Notes under the pieces: generated by a model
The model's database searches: none
What the model saw: only the letters and a program-made list of their open reading frames with translations
Told to the model about the DNA's origin: nothing
Part shown: positions 27,656-36,463 of the stretch, in pieces
Numbering within the stretch: the stretch's first letter is position 1
How the letters are laid out: each line of letters begins with the position of its first letter
Program-made: the position numbers and the translations under genes
Assembly: GCF_900162815.1 (NCBI RefSeq)
Contig: NZ_FUGD01000071.1
Span: 1 to 60,235, forward strand
DNA length: 60,235 bases
Direction: 5' to 3'
DNA from: Psychrobacter pasteurii
GTDB taxonomy: Bacteria > Pseudomonadota > Gammaproteobacteria > Pseudomonadales > Moraxellaceae

Positions 27656-28285
27656 ATGACAAAATACAACCAGGATAATATGTCCACTAACCTGACGGAT
27701 TCTAAATTGAGTAACCCTACACCCAATAGCAATACAGAAAAAAGCGCCCAACAGTTACCCAACCATGTTAACTTAGAGAAGTGGGAAGATGCCGGCTATG
27801 TATGGTCTGGTACTATCACGCCACGTATGCTAAGCAGACTGGTAGATACAGTTCCTGAACAGTATCAAGACAACGCCATCGAATTAAGATGTGAGCTAAA
27901 AAAACAAGGTCAGCTACTGACTTTGATTATGCAGTTCACTGGCGATATTTGGGTAACCTGTCAACGCTGCTTAACTCCTATGAGTATCGATGTCACTCAT
28001 GATGCTGAGTTGATATTGCTACAGTATGAAGAGCAGCAAGGTTTGGTTGATGAGGCAGATGACTATCTTTTATTAGAAGAGTTATTGGCCGATCAGCCAG
28101 AGAACAAAAAAGGTGATAGACTGCTACCTTTGAAGAAGCTAGTGGAAGATGAGCTTTTACTGGACATCCCACTTTCTGCCAAACATGATGATTGTGAAAT
28201 GGCGGTTGAACAAGTGGGTGAGATTATCGAGCAAGAGCCTGAAAATCCATTTGCAGCTTTAGAAGCCTTAAAAGGGAAGTTATAA
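27656..28285 (+). CDS. yceD: YceD family protein (DUF177), linked to 23S rRNA accumulation
   Basis: YceD proteins sit next to rpmF in most proteobacteria; in E. coli and plants the family affects 23S rRNA accumulation by an unclear mechanism. The 209-residue protein has the family core IELRCELKKQGQLLTLIMQF, the CxxC pair WVTCQRCLTPM and DDYLLLEELL, and a late acidic region ending NPFAALEALKGKL. Only two of the possible cysteines pair as CxxC. The N-terminal 30 residues are low complexity, and a start at the ATG at 27680 is possible. rpmF follows 270 bp downstream, with a TATAAT at 28375-28380 between them. Confidence 0.85.
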   Translation: MTKYNQDNMSTNLTDSKLSNPTPNSNTEKSAQQLPNHVNLEKWEDAGYVWSGTITPRMLSRLVDTVPEQYQDNAIELRCELKKQGQLLTLIMQFTGDIWVTCQRCLTPMSIDVTHDAELILLQYEEQQGLVDEADDYLLLEELLADQPENKKGDRLLPLKKLVEDELLLDIPLSAKHDDCEMAVEQVGEIIEQEPENPFAALEALKGKL

Positions 28286-28555
28286 CTGAGCCTTTAATCC
28301 AGTTTTTATACGGATTTATTAGGCGAAGTAAACTTGGTAAAGTATTACCCCTTTATTTTATTGTCTAAAGCGAGTATAATCCCTCGTTTATTATTCCCAG
28401 ATTTTAAACCTATTTGATTTTTAATAAGAGTTGCTCTTATTGAGGTCAATAGAGAACTCATTTTGCTAAGTGAGCATATTGTATTTTATAACCAAGTGTA
28501 TATAAAATACAGGGCCCTCACCAATACAGCATATTTTAGAATAGGAGCAAGACCC

Positions 28556-28738
28556 ATGGCTGTTCAAAAAAGTCGTAAAAGCCGCTCACGCCGTGATATG
28601 CGTCGTTCACACCACCATATGGAAGTTGCTGAGCTAAGCATCGATGCTACCACTGGTGAAAAACATCGTCGTCATCACATGACTAAAGATGGTTTCTACC
28701 GTGGCCGTCAATTGTTCAAAGCGAGCCAAGAAGACTAA
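28556..28738 (+). CDS. rpmF: Large ribosomal subunit protein L32
   Basis: L32 is a small 50S protein near the peptidyl transferase and exit tunnel. From ATG 28556 behind AGGAGC the frame gives 60 residues: [40 protein letters not shown] and [14 protein letters not shown]. It has no cysteines, so no zinc site. An upstream start at 28463 is rejected. rpmF is commonly linked to fatty acid synthesis genes, as here. Confidence 0.96.
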   Translation: MAVQKSRKSRSRRDMRRSHHHMEVAELSIDATTGEKHRRHHMTKDGFYRGRQLFKASQED

Positions 28739-28772
28739 GTTACAATCATTTTAATGATTGTGGTTTAATATA

Positions 28773-28828
28773 AGAGCTAAGCCTTACTAATGACTTCTAT
28801 AGCATTAGTGGCGCTTGGCTCTTTTTTT
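28773..28828 (+). terminator. Terminator between rpmF and fabD
   Basis: GAGCTAAGCC.TACTAATG pairs with CATTAGTG.GCGCTTGGCTC with a few mismatches, followed by seven T. It ends rpmF transcription 30 bases before fabD, so fabD needs read-through or its own promoter. Confidence 0.7.
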
Positions 28829-28859
28829 ATGAGTATGTTTAGGCACAAGAAGGCTGAAA

Positions 28860-29858
28860 ATGTCATTTAAATCGTCGCAAGCAGTTAGAAAACAAGGTCA
28901 ACCAGATATGCCACGTCGTATCGCGGTTGTATTTCCTGGCCAAGGTTCGCAAACTGTAGGTATGCTAAATGAGCTAAGCGAAGAGTATCCTATCGTTAAG
29001 CAAACATTTAGTGAAGCCAGTGAAGCGTTAGGATTTGATTTATGGGCAGTATGTCAGGATGAAGAGGAACTGGTCAAAACTGAAAATACTCAGCCTGCCT
29101 TACTAGCAGCTAGTATAGCTATCTGGCGTATTCTTAAAGAAAAATTGGACTTTGAGCCCTTATATTTTGCAGGACACTCTTTGGGCGAGTATAGCGCTCT
29201 ATGTGCTGCAGGCTCTATTAAGTTTGAAGATGCTATAAAGCTGGTTCATGCTCGTGGTCAATTTATGCAGCAAGCTGTGATCGGAGTCGACACTAAGATG
29301 GCAGCAGTACTGGGCCTAGATAATAGCCAGGTGACCAGTCTTTGTGAACAAGTCGAAAGCAACCATGACGATACTGTAGTTAGTGCTGCTAACTTCAATA
29401 GTCCCGGTCAGGTTGTGGTAGCAGGTAACACAGAAGGCGTTGACATTCTTAGCCAACACATTCAATGTATGGGTAAGAGAATGTTACCCCTGAAAGTGAG
29501 CGTTCCTTCGCACTGTGCATTAATGCAACCGGCCACCGATGCTTTAGCTGAAAAGCTGGCTGAATGTGAGTTTCAGCTGCCAGAAGTGCCAGTCATTCAG
29601 AACAGATATGCGGCTCAAGAAAAGACAGTTATGGCCATCAAAAAAGCCTTAACTGAACAGCTAAGCAATCCTGTACTGTGGACTCAGACCATGCAAAAGC
29701 TGGCTGATAAACACATTAATCTGATTATTGAGTGTGGGGCAGGTACGGTTCTAAGTAACCTTGCCAAAAGACAAGATACGCCAATCGTCACTTATCCCAC
29801 AGATAAGCCGGATCGTCTCGCTAAACTATTTGATAAGTTGAATGAGGAGCTTCCATGA
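28860..29858 (+). CDS. fabD: Malonyl-CoA:ACP transacylase
   Basis: FabD moves malonyl groups from CoA to acyl carrier protein for fatty acid synthesis. The 332-residue enzyme has IAVVFPGQGSQTVGML, the nucleophile elbow GHSLGEY with Ser107, the second histidine in VSVPSHCALM, and QLSNPVLWTQTM near the end. The first 16 residues before MPRRIAVVF are extra; ATG 28908 is an alternative start, but GAAGG stands before 28860. It overlaps fabG by four bases. plsX and fabH, often found before fabD, are missing. Confidence 0.95.
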   Translation: MSFKSSQAVRKQGQPDMPRRIAVVFPGQGSQTVGMLNELSEEYPIVKQTFSEASEALGFDLWAVCQDEEELVKTENTQPALLAASIAIWRILKEKLDFEPLYFAGHSLGEYSALCAAGSIKFEDAIKLVHARGQFMQQAVIGVDTKMAAVLGLDNSQVTSLCEQVESNHDDTVVSAANFNSPGQVVVAGNTEGVDILSQHIQCMGKRMLPLKVSVPSHCALMQPATDALAEKLAECEFQLPEVPVIQNRYAAQEKTVMAIKKALTEQLSNPVLWTQTMQKLADKHINLIIECGAGTVLSNLAKRQDTPIVTYPTDKPDRLAKLFDKLNEELP

Positions 29859-30583
29859 GCCGTACAATTACTTTAGTAACTGGTGCCAGTCGTGGTATTG
29901 GTAAAGCCATTGCTAAGCGTTTTGCTAAGCAAGGGCATTTCGTTATTGGTACTGCTACGACAGCAGAAGGGGCTCATTCTATTGATGAGTATCTGCATGA
30001 TGCAGGCGGCATTGGTCGTGTCCTAGATGTCACCAGTCAAGAGCAAATTGATAAGCTATTTGAAGAAATTGAAAGCGTCTATGGTAGCGTTCAAGTTTTG
30101 GTAAACAACGCAGGTATTTCCCAAGACGGCTTGCTAATTCGTATGAAAGATGAAGACTGGGATAAAGTGGTAGATACCAACTTGACCGCCATCTATCGTG
30201 TGAGTAAGCGTGCGATGCGAGGCATGATGAAAGCTCGTAAAGGTCGTATTATCAATATCACTTCTGTGGTAGCTGAAATGGGGAATGCCGGTCAGGCCAA
30301 CTATGCCGCGACCAAAGCTGGCGTTGAAGGGTTCAGTCGTACTTTAGCTCGTGAAATTGGTTCTAGACAAGTCACAGTAAACTGTGTGGCTCCTGGTCTT
30401 ATTGAGACAGATATGACCGATGAGCTGGATGAACGTCTATTAAACTCTATGCTCGATGCTGTGCCAGTTGGACGTTTGGGACAGCCTGAAGACGTGGCTG
30501 CAGCCGTCTCTTATTTGGCCAGTGATGAAGCCAGCTACGTGACAGGGGCGGTGATACCTGTTAACGGCGGTATGTACATGTAA
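29855..30583 (+). CDS. fabG: 3-oxoacyl-ACP reductase FabG
   Basis: FabG reduces 3-oxoacyl-ACP with NADPH in the fatty acid cycle. The 242-residue protein is a classical SDR: cofactor loop TGASRGIG, NNAG at 84-87, catalytic S137, Y150 and K154 (NYAATKAG), then VNCVAPGLIETDMTDEL and VTGAVIPVNGGMYM as in FabG. Its ATGA overlap with fabD implies coupled translation. acpP follows 209 bp later behind its own promoter. Confidence 0.95.
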   Translation: MSRTITLVTGASRGIGKAIAKRFAKQGHFVIGTATTAEGAHSIDEYLHDAGGIGRVLDVTSQEQIDKLFEEIESVYGSVQVLVNNAGISQDGLLIRMKDEDWDKVVDTNLTAIYRVSKRAMRGMMKARKGRIINITSVVAEMGNAGQANYAATKAGVEGFSRTLAREIGSRQVTVNCVAPGLIETDMTDELDERLLNSMLDAVPVGRLGQPEDVAAAVSYLASDEASYVTGAVIPVNGGMYM

Positions 30584-30686
30584 TGTGCTAATTTATTAGA
30601 ATTAGTCTATGGCTTTTGTTATTATACACAGCAGATATAGAAAACAGTTGTACACAGAAGAGAAGTTGAATTACGATAGCTGATAA

Positions 30687-30716
30687 TTGAGATTGGACTG
30701 ATACTGACGTTACAAT
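30687..30716 (+). promoter_or_regulatory. Probable acpP promoter
   Basis: TTGAGA (30687-30692) and TACAAT (30711-30716) are 18 bp apart and lie about 77 bases before acpP. A separate promoter for the abundant carrier protein is common. Confidence 0.5.
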
Positions 30717-30792
30717 GTTTAAGCTTTAATTATTACTAAATCATTTTAAACCCATAACTCACTTTAAACTAAAAATAAGGATGGAGATTCCT

Positions 30793-31035
30793 ATGAGCGA
30801 AGAAATTGAATTAAAAGTAAAATCAGCAGTTGCCGAACAATTAGATGTTGATATTGATGACATTAACAATGATTCTTCATTCATCAATGACTTAGGTGCT
30901 GACTCTTTAGACGTAGTAGAGTTGGTTATGACTTTCGAAAATGACTTCGATATCACTATTCCTGATGATGACTCAAATGAGTTAACCACTGTACAAAAAG
31001 CAGTAGATTACATCAAATCAAAACTTGAGTCTTAA
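30793..31035 (+). CDS. acpP: Acyl carrier protein
   Basis: ACP carries growing fatty acids on a phosphopantetheine arm. The 80-residue acidic protein from ATG 30793 has the attachment motif GADSLDVVELVM with Ser38. The preceding AEQLDVDIDDINNDSSFIND and later EDxITIPD-like segment (NDFDITIPDDD) are standard. The frame opens four codons earlier at 30781, but GGAG lies just upstream of 30793, so that start is chosen. fabF, the usual next gene, does not follow; a terminator does. Confidence 0.95.
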   Translation: MSEEIELKVKSAVAEQLDVDIDDINNDSSFINDLGADSLDVVELVMTFENDFDITIPDDDSNELTTVQKAVDYIKSKLES

Positions 31036-31469
31036 GCCTTAATTTTCTTGAGTAAAATTGAAGTTTACGCTTTACTAAATGTGATCATGATTGATAAAAA
31101 AAGACCATAAATTAATTTATGGTCTTTTTTTTATTTGAACTTTCATGAGGTAATGGTTTTATTAAATTACTATCAAAAGAAATAAAACTTAACAATTATC
31201 TACATACGCATAGTAATAAATAATTTGGGTAGTCAGTATACTAAAAAAGTGGAAGACACAGTTATAGGTCACGCTTAGGGCTGCTTATCGGGTCTATTAT
31301 TGCTGGTTTGGTTTAGGACTAAATTAAGTTTGGTACTAAAGTTAAAGTCAGTAGTGAGATAGATTTAGTAAAAGCGACTTTGAATAATAATAGTAGGTCT
31401 TAGAATTATACGTGGCTTGGCTTATATATTGACAATAAATTGATAAACAATAAATTATAGGAGAAATTC
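31036..31469. other. Intergenic region acpP to the BON-LysM gene
   Basis: It holds the acpP terminator (31095-31132), then about 335 bases of AT-rich DNA in which I see no gene, strong promoter or repeat. Confidence 0.6.
31095..31132 (+). terminator. Terminator after acpP
   Basis: AAAAGACCATAAAT and ATTTATGGTCTTTT form a perfect 14-bp stem with a 2-base loop region, flanked by A and T runs (eight T at the end). Bidirectional in form. Confidence 0.85.
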
Positions 31470-31973
31470 ATGGGAATTTTTAGTTTTGCAAAGGATATGG
31501 GCGACAAGATTTTTAATCGTGATGACACTAAAAAAGAAACAGAATCACATGCGGATGCTAATAAAGCACCGGCAGCCGGTGAGCCATCAGCTCAATCAGT
31601 TGCTAACCTTTTATTAAAGCGTATTCAGCAGCAGAACCTTAATATCACTGACCTGAAAGTTAAATATAATGCGACTACAGATACTGCAGAAATTAGCGGT
31701 AATGCCGAAACTCAAGCTGACCGTGAAAAAGCAATTATCGCTATTGGTAACGTTCAACACGTAGCAAAAGTTATCGATAATATCGATATTAAACAAGACG
31801 CTCCTGAATCAACTATGTACACTGTAAAATCTGGTGACTCTTTATCTAAGATTGCTCAGGAAGTATATGGTTCAGCCAACGAATACAATAAGATTTTTGA
31901 AGCCAACAAGCCAATGCTGACTAGCCCAGATAAAATCTATCCAGGTCAAGTACTACGCATTCCTAAGCCATAA
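31470..31973 (+). CDS. kbp: BON and LysM domain protein (Kbp/YgaU type)
   Basis: The protein resembles E. coli Kbp (YgaU), a small cytoplasmic potassium-binding protein with a BON and a LysM domain. The N-terminus MGIFSFAKDMGDKIF is typical and is not a signal peptide. The BON domain spans about 42-110 (LNITDLKVKYNATTDTAEIS and VQHVAKVIDNIDI). The LysM domain spans about 117-166 (MYTVKSGDSLSKIAQEVYGS and IYPGQVLRIPKP). Length 167 residues against about 149 in E. coli. AGGAGA precedes the ATG. The symbol is by family resemblance. Confidence 0.85.
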   Translation: MGIFSFAKDMGDKIFNRDDTKKETESHADANKAPAAGEPSAQSVANLLLKRIQQQNLNITDLKVKYNATTDTAEISGNAETQADREKAIIAIGNVQHVAKVIDNIDIKQDAPESTMYTVKSGDSLSKIAQEVYGSANEYNKIFEANKPMLTSPDKIYPGQVLRIPKP

Positions 31974-32056
31974 TTATCCCTAAACGATAATTAAGCTATC
32001 TCTTTAAGAGAGAAACCGTTAAGAGAGTAATACTCCTCTTGTACGGTTTGGAATAG

Positions 32057-32092
32057 AAAAAAGCACCCACTTTCAAAGTAGGTGCTTTTTTT
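32057..32092. terminator. Bidirectional terminator between the LysM gene and queG
   Basis: AAAAAAGCACC and GGTGCTTTTTT flank a loop that can pair further (ACTTT/AAAGT). It lies between two convergent genes and can end both transcripts. Confidence 0.85.
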
Positions 32093-32122
32093 ATTGTTAA
32101 TCACAAACGATTTAAAACAATC

Positions 32123-33289
32123 CTATTTCTCCGCTGCTTTTGAACGTTGTTCTGAGATTGCCCACTGAATATGCTCGTCTAATACCTCTCCTAAAGTTCC
32201 TAATCTTGATTCAAGTAGAGCAATATTTATTTCATCATAAGGGGCATTGCCTATCCCGATGGCTAAGTTGCGTAAGAAGTTGTTATAACCAGTGCGGCGA
32301 ATGGGACTGCCTTGAGTTTTGGTCAAGAAGGTTTCTTCTGACCACTGCCACAACTCAGCCAGTAAACTGTTGTCTAAGTTATGGCGAGCTAGAAAATCAT
32401 CAATAGGGCTGACTTTGGCATAACGATTCCATGGGCAGATCAGCTGACAGTCGTCACAACCAAATACTCGGTTGCCAATGGCCTTTCTATATTTTTCGTC
32501 AATGACACCATCGTGCTCAATGGTCAAATAGGAGATACAAGCGTCTGCTTTGAGCCTGTAGGGGCCTATAATGGCTTGGGTAGGGCAGATATCTATACAG
32601 GCGCTACAACTACCACAGTGAGCCGTTACGGGGCTATCATCAGGTAAGGTTAAGCTCAAAAACAGCTCACCTAACACAAAAAAAGAGCCGGACTGTTTGT
32701 TAATCAATAAAGTGTGTTTCCCAGTCCAACCGAGTCCTGCGGCATCCGCTAAAGGCCGCTCAAAAATAGGGGCTGAGTCGCTAAAAGGTCGAAACACAAA
32801 AGGCTGTTCTGCATTAACGTCTAGGTGTTGCCACTGAGGCAACATGGCTTCTATTTGTTGTGCTAGCTTCTTTAATCGTGAGCGTAGAGTTTTGTGATAA
32901 TCACGACCGCGAGCATAACGGGCAATAATGGCATGATTGGGGCGAGAATTGTCCTCTATTTGCCGCGGCTTAGGAGGGGTTTCAAGATAGTCCATTCGTA
33001 CCGATATGATGGTACGAGTACCTTCTACCAATAGTCCTGGGTTGGCTCGCTTATCATGATTTAATTCCAAAAAGCTAAGTTGACCGTGATGCCCTTCTGC
33101 CAACCAGTCGCGTAGCCCTTGCATTTGTTGTTCAAAAACCGGGTGAGACACACTGATAAAGCCGCAGTCAGCAAAGCCTAACGCCAATGCTTGCTCATGT
33201 ATCCAGTTTTTGACATCTTGTGCGTCATTAAAAGGATTGAGGCTAAGAGGCTGGGAGGTGTTTGAATCTGGAGGGGAAGAAGCTGTCAT
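32123..33289 (-). CDS. queG: Epoxyqueuosine reductase
   Basis: QueG reduces epoxyqueuosine to queuosine in tRNA, the last step of the pathway, using cobalamin and two 4Fe-4S clusters. The 388-residue protein has GFADCGFISVSHP near the start, RYARGRDYHKTLRSRLKKLA, then the cluster motifs CGSCSACIDICP and CDDCQLICPW, and a HEAT-like C-terminus. It is divergent from nnr, the same neighbour as in E. coli. No clear ribosome site is seen before ATG 33289. Confidence 0.95.
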   Translation of the reverse strand: MTASSPPDSNTSQPLSLNPFNDAQDVKNWIHEQALALGFADCGFISVSHPVFEQQMQGLRDWLAEGHHGQLSFLELNHDKRANPGLLVEGTRTIISVRMDYLETPPKPRQIEDNSRPNHAIIARYARGRDYHKTLRSRLKKLAQQIEAMLPQWQHLDVNAEQPFVFRPFSDSAPIFERPLADAAGLGWTGKHTLLINKQSGSFFVLGELFLSLTLPDDSPVTAHCGSCSACIDICPTQAIIGPYRLKADACISYLTIEHDGVIDEKYRKAIGNRVFGCDDCQLICPWNRYAKVSPIDDFLARHNLDNSLLAELWQWSEETFLTKTQGSPIRRTGYNNFLRNLAIGIGNAPYDEINIALLESRLGTLGEVLDEHIQWAISEQRSKAAEK

Positions 33290-33404
33290 AAACAGGGGAC
33301 TCGAAGCTTATATAAAGGAGTATGATAAGCTATTATCAAACAAATATAAAACCTAGCTAAGGCTCGCTTTATCTAGCCCTACTCATACAAGGAGTGCTTG
33401 AGAT

Positions 33405-35054
33405 ATGCCACTACGTCATATGCCAAACCAAGAGTATCGTCAGCCCATCGCTTTATTTACCCCAAAGCAGGTCTATGCTATGGAAAAAATTTGGTTTGAG
33501 AAAGGCAATATAAGCTATTCATTAATGCAGCAGGCCGCTTGGCAGATTGCTCACTGGGTAAATCAAAATATTGTGGCCAGAGCTTATCCTCAGCTAGATG
33601 AAAAAGGCAGGCCTTATATAGCAGAGAATACAGCATTAACGGCTTGTGTCTGGGTGGGCAGTGGCAATAATGGTGGTGATGGGTGGTTGGTCGCGTATTA
33701 CTTAAAACAGATGGGTGCCAAGGTGTCTGTTATCGAGGTGGCTCAAGCGTCAACAGATGATGCCAAATCTGCAAAGAATCAAGCCATACAAAGTGGGATA
33801 ACCGTTTATCCCTTCTCTGAAGGGCAGTATCAATCTGTAGTAGCTGACGCAGACTTATATATCGATGCTTTATTTGGTATTGGCTTGGACCGAATACCCA
33901 CTCAGGCTTATGCAAAAGCCATCATGGCAATTAATGAGCGTAAACGCTATCAAGCAGATAGGCTGAATGTCCTTAGTATTGATATACCAAGTGGACTAGT
34001 GGCCAGTACCGGACAGGTATTTGAGGGGTGTGCGGTCAAAGCTGATGTTACCTTGTGCTTAGTAGCACGCAAATTAGGACTACATATCAAAGATGCGGCT
34101 GACTATTGTGGTCAAATAATAGACATACCTTTGATACCAAGTGCCCTAAATCAGCCGCCTGTGGCTTGGCTGCAGTATCAAGCTACGCCGCTGATCCAAC
34201 GTGAAAATAACACTCACAAAGGCAGCTTTGGCCATGCGTTAATAATAGGCGGCAATCAGGTAGATGGCTCTCAGGGCATGGGTGGCGCTACTATTTTGTC
34301 AGCAACAACGGCCTTTGCTACTGGCGTAGGTAAGCTGACAGTGGCGTGTCATACCGCGTTTCATAGTAGTCTGATTGGCAGCGTCCCTAACGCTATGAGT
34401 TTGGATTTACACAACACTCAAGCGGTGAAAGCTTTAATAGAGCAAAGTGACACCATCGCCATAGGCATGGGCTTAGGACGAGATGAGTTAAGTCTTCGTT
34501 TGTTTGCAGAATATCTACAGCACTCTCTAGAGCTGGGTAAAGATTTAATTATTGATGCTGATGGTCTGTATCATTTGGCGACGCTAGCAGATGAGACCCC
34601 ACAGCTTATTGAGCAGTTAATTGCTCATGCTAAGCTCAATGAAGTTTGGTACACCCCGCATAGTGGTGAGGCTGCGAGACTGCTGAACACTAAGGCAAGT
34701 GAGGTTGAAGCTGATAGGTTAGCCGCTTTGTCCAGCTTACAAAATAAATATCACGGCAGCTGGCTATTAAAAGGAGCAGGCTCTATGGTGATGAGTAATC
34801 AGCAGGTTTATGTCTGCGGTGCAGGCAATCCAGGTATGGCCACAGCTGGCATGGGAGATGTTTTATCAGGTCTAGCAGCAGGTCTACTCGCGCAGTCTAC
34901 TCTGGCTAAGAGCACCCGAAGCCTACATCAAGCAGTGATGTTACATGCAATGGCAGGAGATAAGTTACAGCACACAAAAGGGGCGTGGGCGGTTCAAGCC
35001 AGCGATATGCCAGAAAAGGTAGGTGAGATATTTAAACAATGGACGCTAAATTAA
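33405..35054 (+). CDS. nnr: Bifunctional NAD(P)HX epimerase / dehydratase
   Basis: Nnr repairs hydrated NADH and NADPH. The N-terminal half (residues about 15-250) is the epimerase with VGSGNNGGDGWLVAYYLKQM, DALFGIGLDR and LSIDIPSGL. The C-terminal half (about 260-549) is the ADP-dependent dehydratase with HKGSFGHALIIGGN, VWYTPHSGEAARLL and NPGMATAGMGDVLSGLAAGL. The 549-residue length fits the fused form. It starts 115 bp from divergent queG. tsaE, the next gene in E. coli, does not follow. Confidence 0.95.
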   Translation: MPLRHMPNQEYRQPIALFTPKQVYAMEKIWFEKGNISYSLMQQAAWQIAHWVNQNIVARAYPQLDEKGRPYIAENTALTACVWVGSGNNGGDGWLVAYYLKQMGAKVSVIEVAQASTDDAKSAKNQAIQSGITVYPFSEGQYQSVVADADLYIDALFGIGLDRIPTQAYAKAIMAINERKRYQADRLNVLSIDIPSGLVASTGQVFEGCAVKADVTLCLVARKLGLHIKDAADYCGQIIDIPLIPSALNQPPVAWLQYQATPLIQRENNTHKGSFGHALIIGGNQVDGSQGMGGATILSATTAFATGVGKLTVACHTAFHSSLIGSVPNAMSLDLHNTQAVKALIEQSDTIAIGMGLGRDELSLRLFAEYLQHSLELGKDLIIDADGLYHLATLADETPQLIEQLIAHAKLNEVWYTPHSGEAARLLNTKASEVEADRLAALSSLQNKYHGSWLLKGAGSMVMSNQQVYVCGAGNPGMATAGMGDVLSGLAAGLLAQSTLAKSTRSLHQAVMLHAMAGDKLQHTKGAWAVQASDMPEKVGEIFKQWTLN

Positions 35055-35069
35055 GCTCAATAAAGGACT

Positions 35070-35624
35070 TTATAGCGGATTCTTACAGTATTGAGCCAGT
35101 AACTTTTGGGTATCTTCTATTTTGACAGCCACTTCTACTGGGTTTAAATAGTAACGCTCTCCACCAGATTTGGACTCATAAATATCTCCTCCAGCTTGTA
35201 AGTTAGACAGGTTGTTGTTGAGTTTTTGGCACTGAGAAGCAGTGGCTGCATTTGGGCCAGAAGATTTTGATGTGGGGACGGGAGGGTTTTGATTGTTGCC
35301 AGTTAGGTCTTCGCTAATTTGATTACTGCTGATAGGCGCCAAAAGTCCTGGCTGGCTTGGCTGACCATCACTACGCATTTCAATGACTTGCGCCTTACTG
35401 CCTGTCTCAGGTGCAAATTGTGAGTACTTAGTCTCACCAAACTTGCCCACACTTTTATAAATGGTTTTATAGCCGATGTGTTGTTGCGTTTGCGCTTGTT
35501 GTGCCAGAGCCAGGGCAGGACTAAAAGCACAAAGGCCAGCTGTTATTATTATCTGGAAGGCATCCAGAACCCTATTGCTACCAATAGGGTTTTTTACTGT
35601 GCGATAACGCAGGGGGAATGCCAT
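35070..35624 (-). CDS. Small secreted protein with DUF4124-like region
   Basis: Function unknown. A hydrophobic segment at residues about 22-41 (IIITAGLCAFSPALALA) followed by QQAQ looks like a signal peptide cleaved near residue 41, so the mature protein would be periplasmic. Next comes YKSVGKFGETKYSQFAPETG, which resembles DUF4124 (short Y/W...G...YSQ..P repeats). A Pro/Ser-rich linker and a C-terminal segment with NPVEVAVKIEDTQKLLAQYC end it. The N-terminal 20 residues before the signal are unusually long and are partly encoded by a terminator-like hairpin (35568-35595), so the start is uncertain. Convergent with nnr. Confidence 0.65.
   Translation of the reverse strand: MAFPLRYRTVKNPIGSNRVLDAFQIIITAGLCAFSPALALAQQAQTQQHIGYKTIYKSVGKFGETKYSQFAPETGSKAQVIEMRSDGQPSQPGLLAPISSNQISEDLTGNNQNPPVPTSKSSGPNAATASQCQKLNNNLSNLQAGGDIYESKSGGERYYLNPVEVAVKIEDTQKLLAQYCKNPL
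35568..35595 (+). terminator. Terminator-like hairpin inside the 5' end of the DUF4124-like gene
   Basis: AACCCTATTG and CAATAGGGTT form a perfect 10-bp stem with a 4-base loop and six T at the end on the plus strand. It would end plus-strand transcripts from nnr, 510 bases past its stop. On the minus strand it falls within codons 11-20 of the annotated gene. Confidence 0.6.
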
Positions 35625-35682
35625 GGGGCTGATGTCCAGATAAAGGGGAAGAGGCTGTAATCAACAGCTGAGAGTGCTAAGT

Positions 35683-36246
35683 TTAATAGCGCTTAATGCC
35701 CTTATCTTTAGGAATGGTCTCTTCATGGAGTGGGAATTTGGCTGGGTCATCGATGGTTTTACGGTCGTTGAAATAATGATTTAGAGTGCGTCTAACCGCT
35801 TCGAACGCAATGTCATCCCATGGGATATCAGCTTCTTCAAATAAGGCACATTCTAAACTTTCGGGACCGACATCATATTTGCCTTCTTGTAGTTCAGCCA
35901 GATACAGAACATAAATTTGACCAATATGAGGAATGTCGTATAGGCAATAAAGATGAGAGTTGATGGCCACAGCGTCGGCCTCTTCTACGGTTTCACGAGC
36001 TGCGCCTTGCGCCATGGTTTCCCCAATTTCCATAAAGCCTGCAGGTAGGGTCCAGTAGCCATATCTAGGCTCAATAGCACGGCGACAAAGCAGTACTTTA
36101 CCTTCATGAATGACGATGGCACCACAGATTACCTTTGGGTTTTCATAGTGAATATAATGGCAGCTGGGACAAACCAAACGGGGATTGTTATCTCCCTCAG
36201 GAATCTTGTGTTCCGCTTGGTGGCCGCATTGTAAACAGTACGCCAT
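35683..36246 (-). CDS. NUDIX hydrolase with N-terminal zinc ribbon
   Basis: The 187-residue protein starts with a four-cysteine zinc ribbon (CLQCGHQ at 4-7 and CPSCHYIHYENPKVICGAI), the Nudix_N_2 type often found in ADP-ribose/FAD-type hydrolases. The NUDIX box is GFMEIGETMAQGAARETVEE followed by AD, where the usual small residue after REUxEE is Ala instead of Gly. The fold suggests cleavage of a nucleoside diphosphate derivative, but the substrate cannot be named. It is not full-length NudC. AAGGAC stands before the ATG. Confidence 0.85.
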   Translation of the reverse strand: MAYCLQCGHQAEHKIPEGDNNPRLVCPSCHYIHYENPKVICGAIVIHEGKVLLCRRAIEPRYGYWTLPAGFMEIGETMAQGAARETVEEADAVAINSHLYCLYDIPHIGQIYVLYLAELQEGKYDVGPESLECALFEEADIPWDDIAFEAVRRTLNHYFNDRKTIDDPAKFPLHEETIPKDKGIKRY

Positions 36247-36463
36247 AGGGCAGTCCTTATTATTGTATGTTGTGACTTTATCAATGTTTTTAGAATGTAG
36301 AATATTTTTTTATAAGCGGGCTATAACTGTATGATGATACGCTTGATATCATTAATAATACAAAATAACCTAAACGTGCAAGTCATCAAGATAGCATACT
36401 TAAAGGCAATACGTTAGTCTAACCTTAGTCTGTTAACTGTTTGAAATTTATTTAAAAGGTCTT

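Noticed and set aside
28361-28380. TTGTCT and TATAAT before rpmF as a promoter pair.
   Set aside because: Spacing is only 8 bp. The TATAAT may still be a -10 box, but no matching -35 was found.
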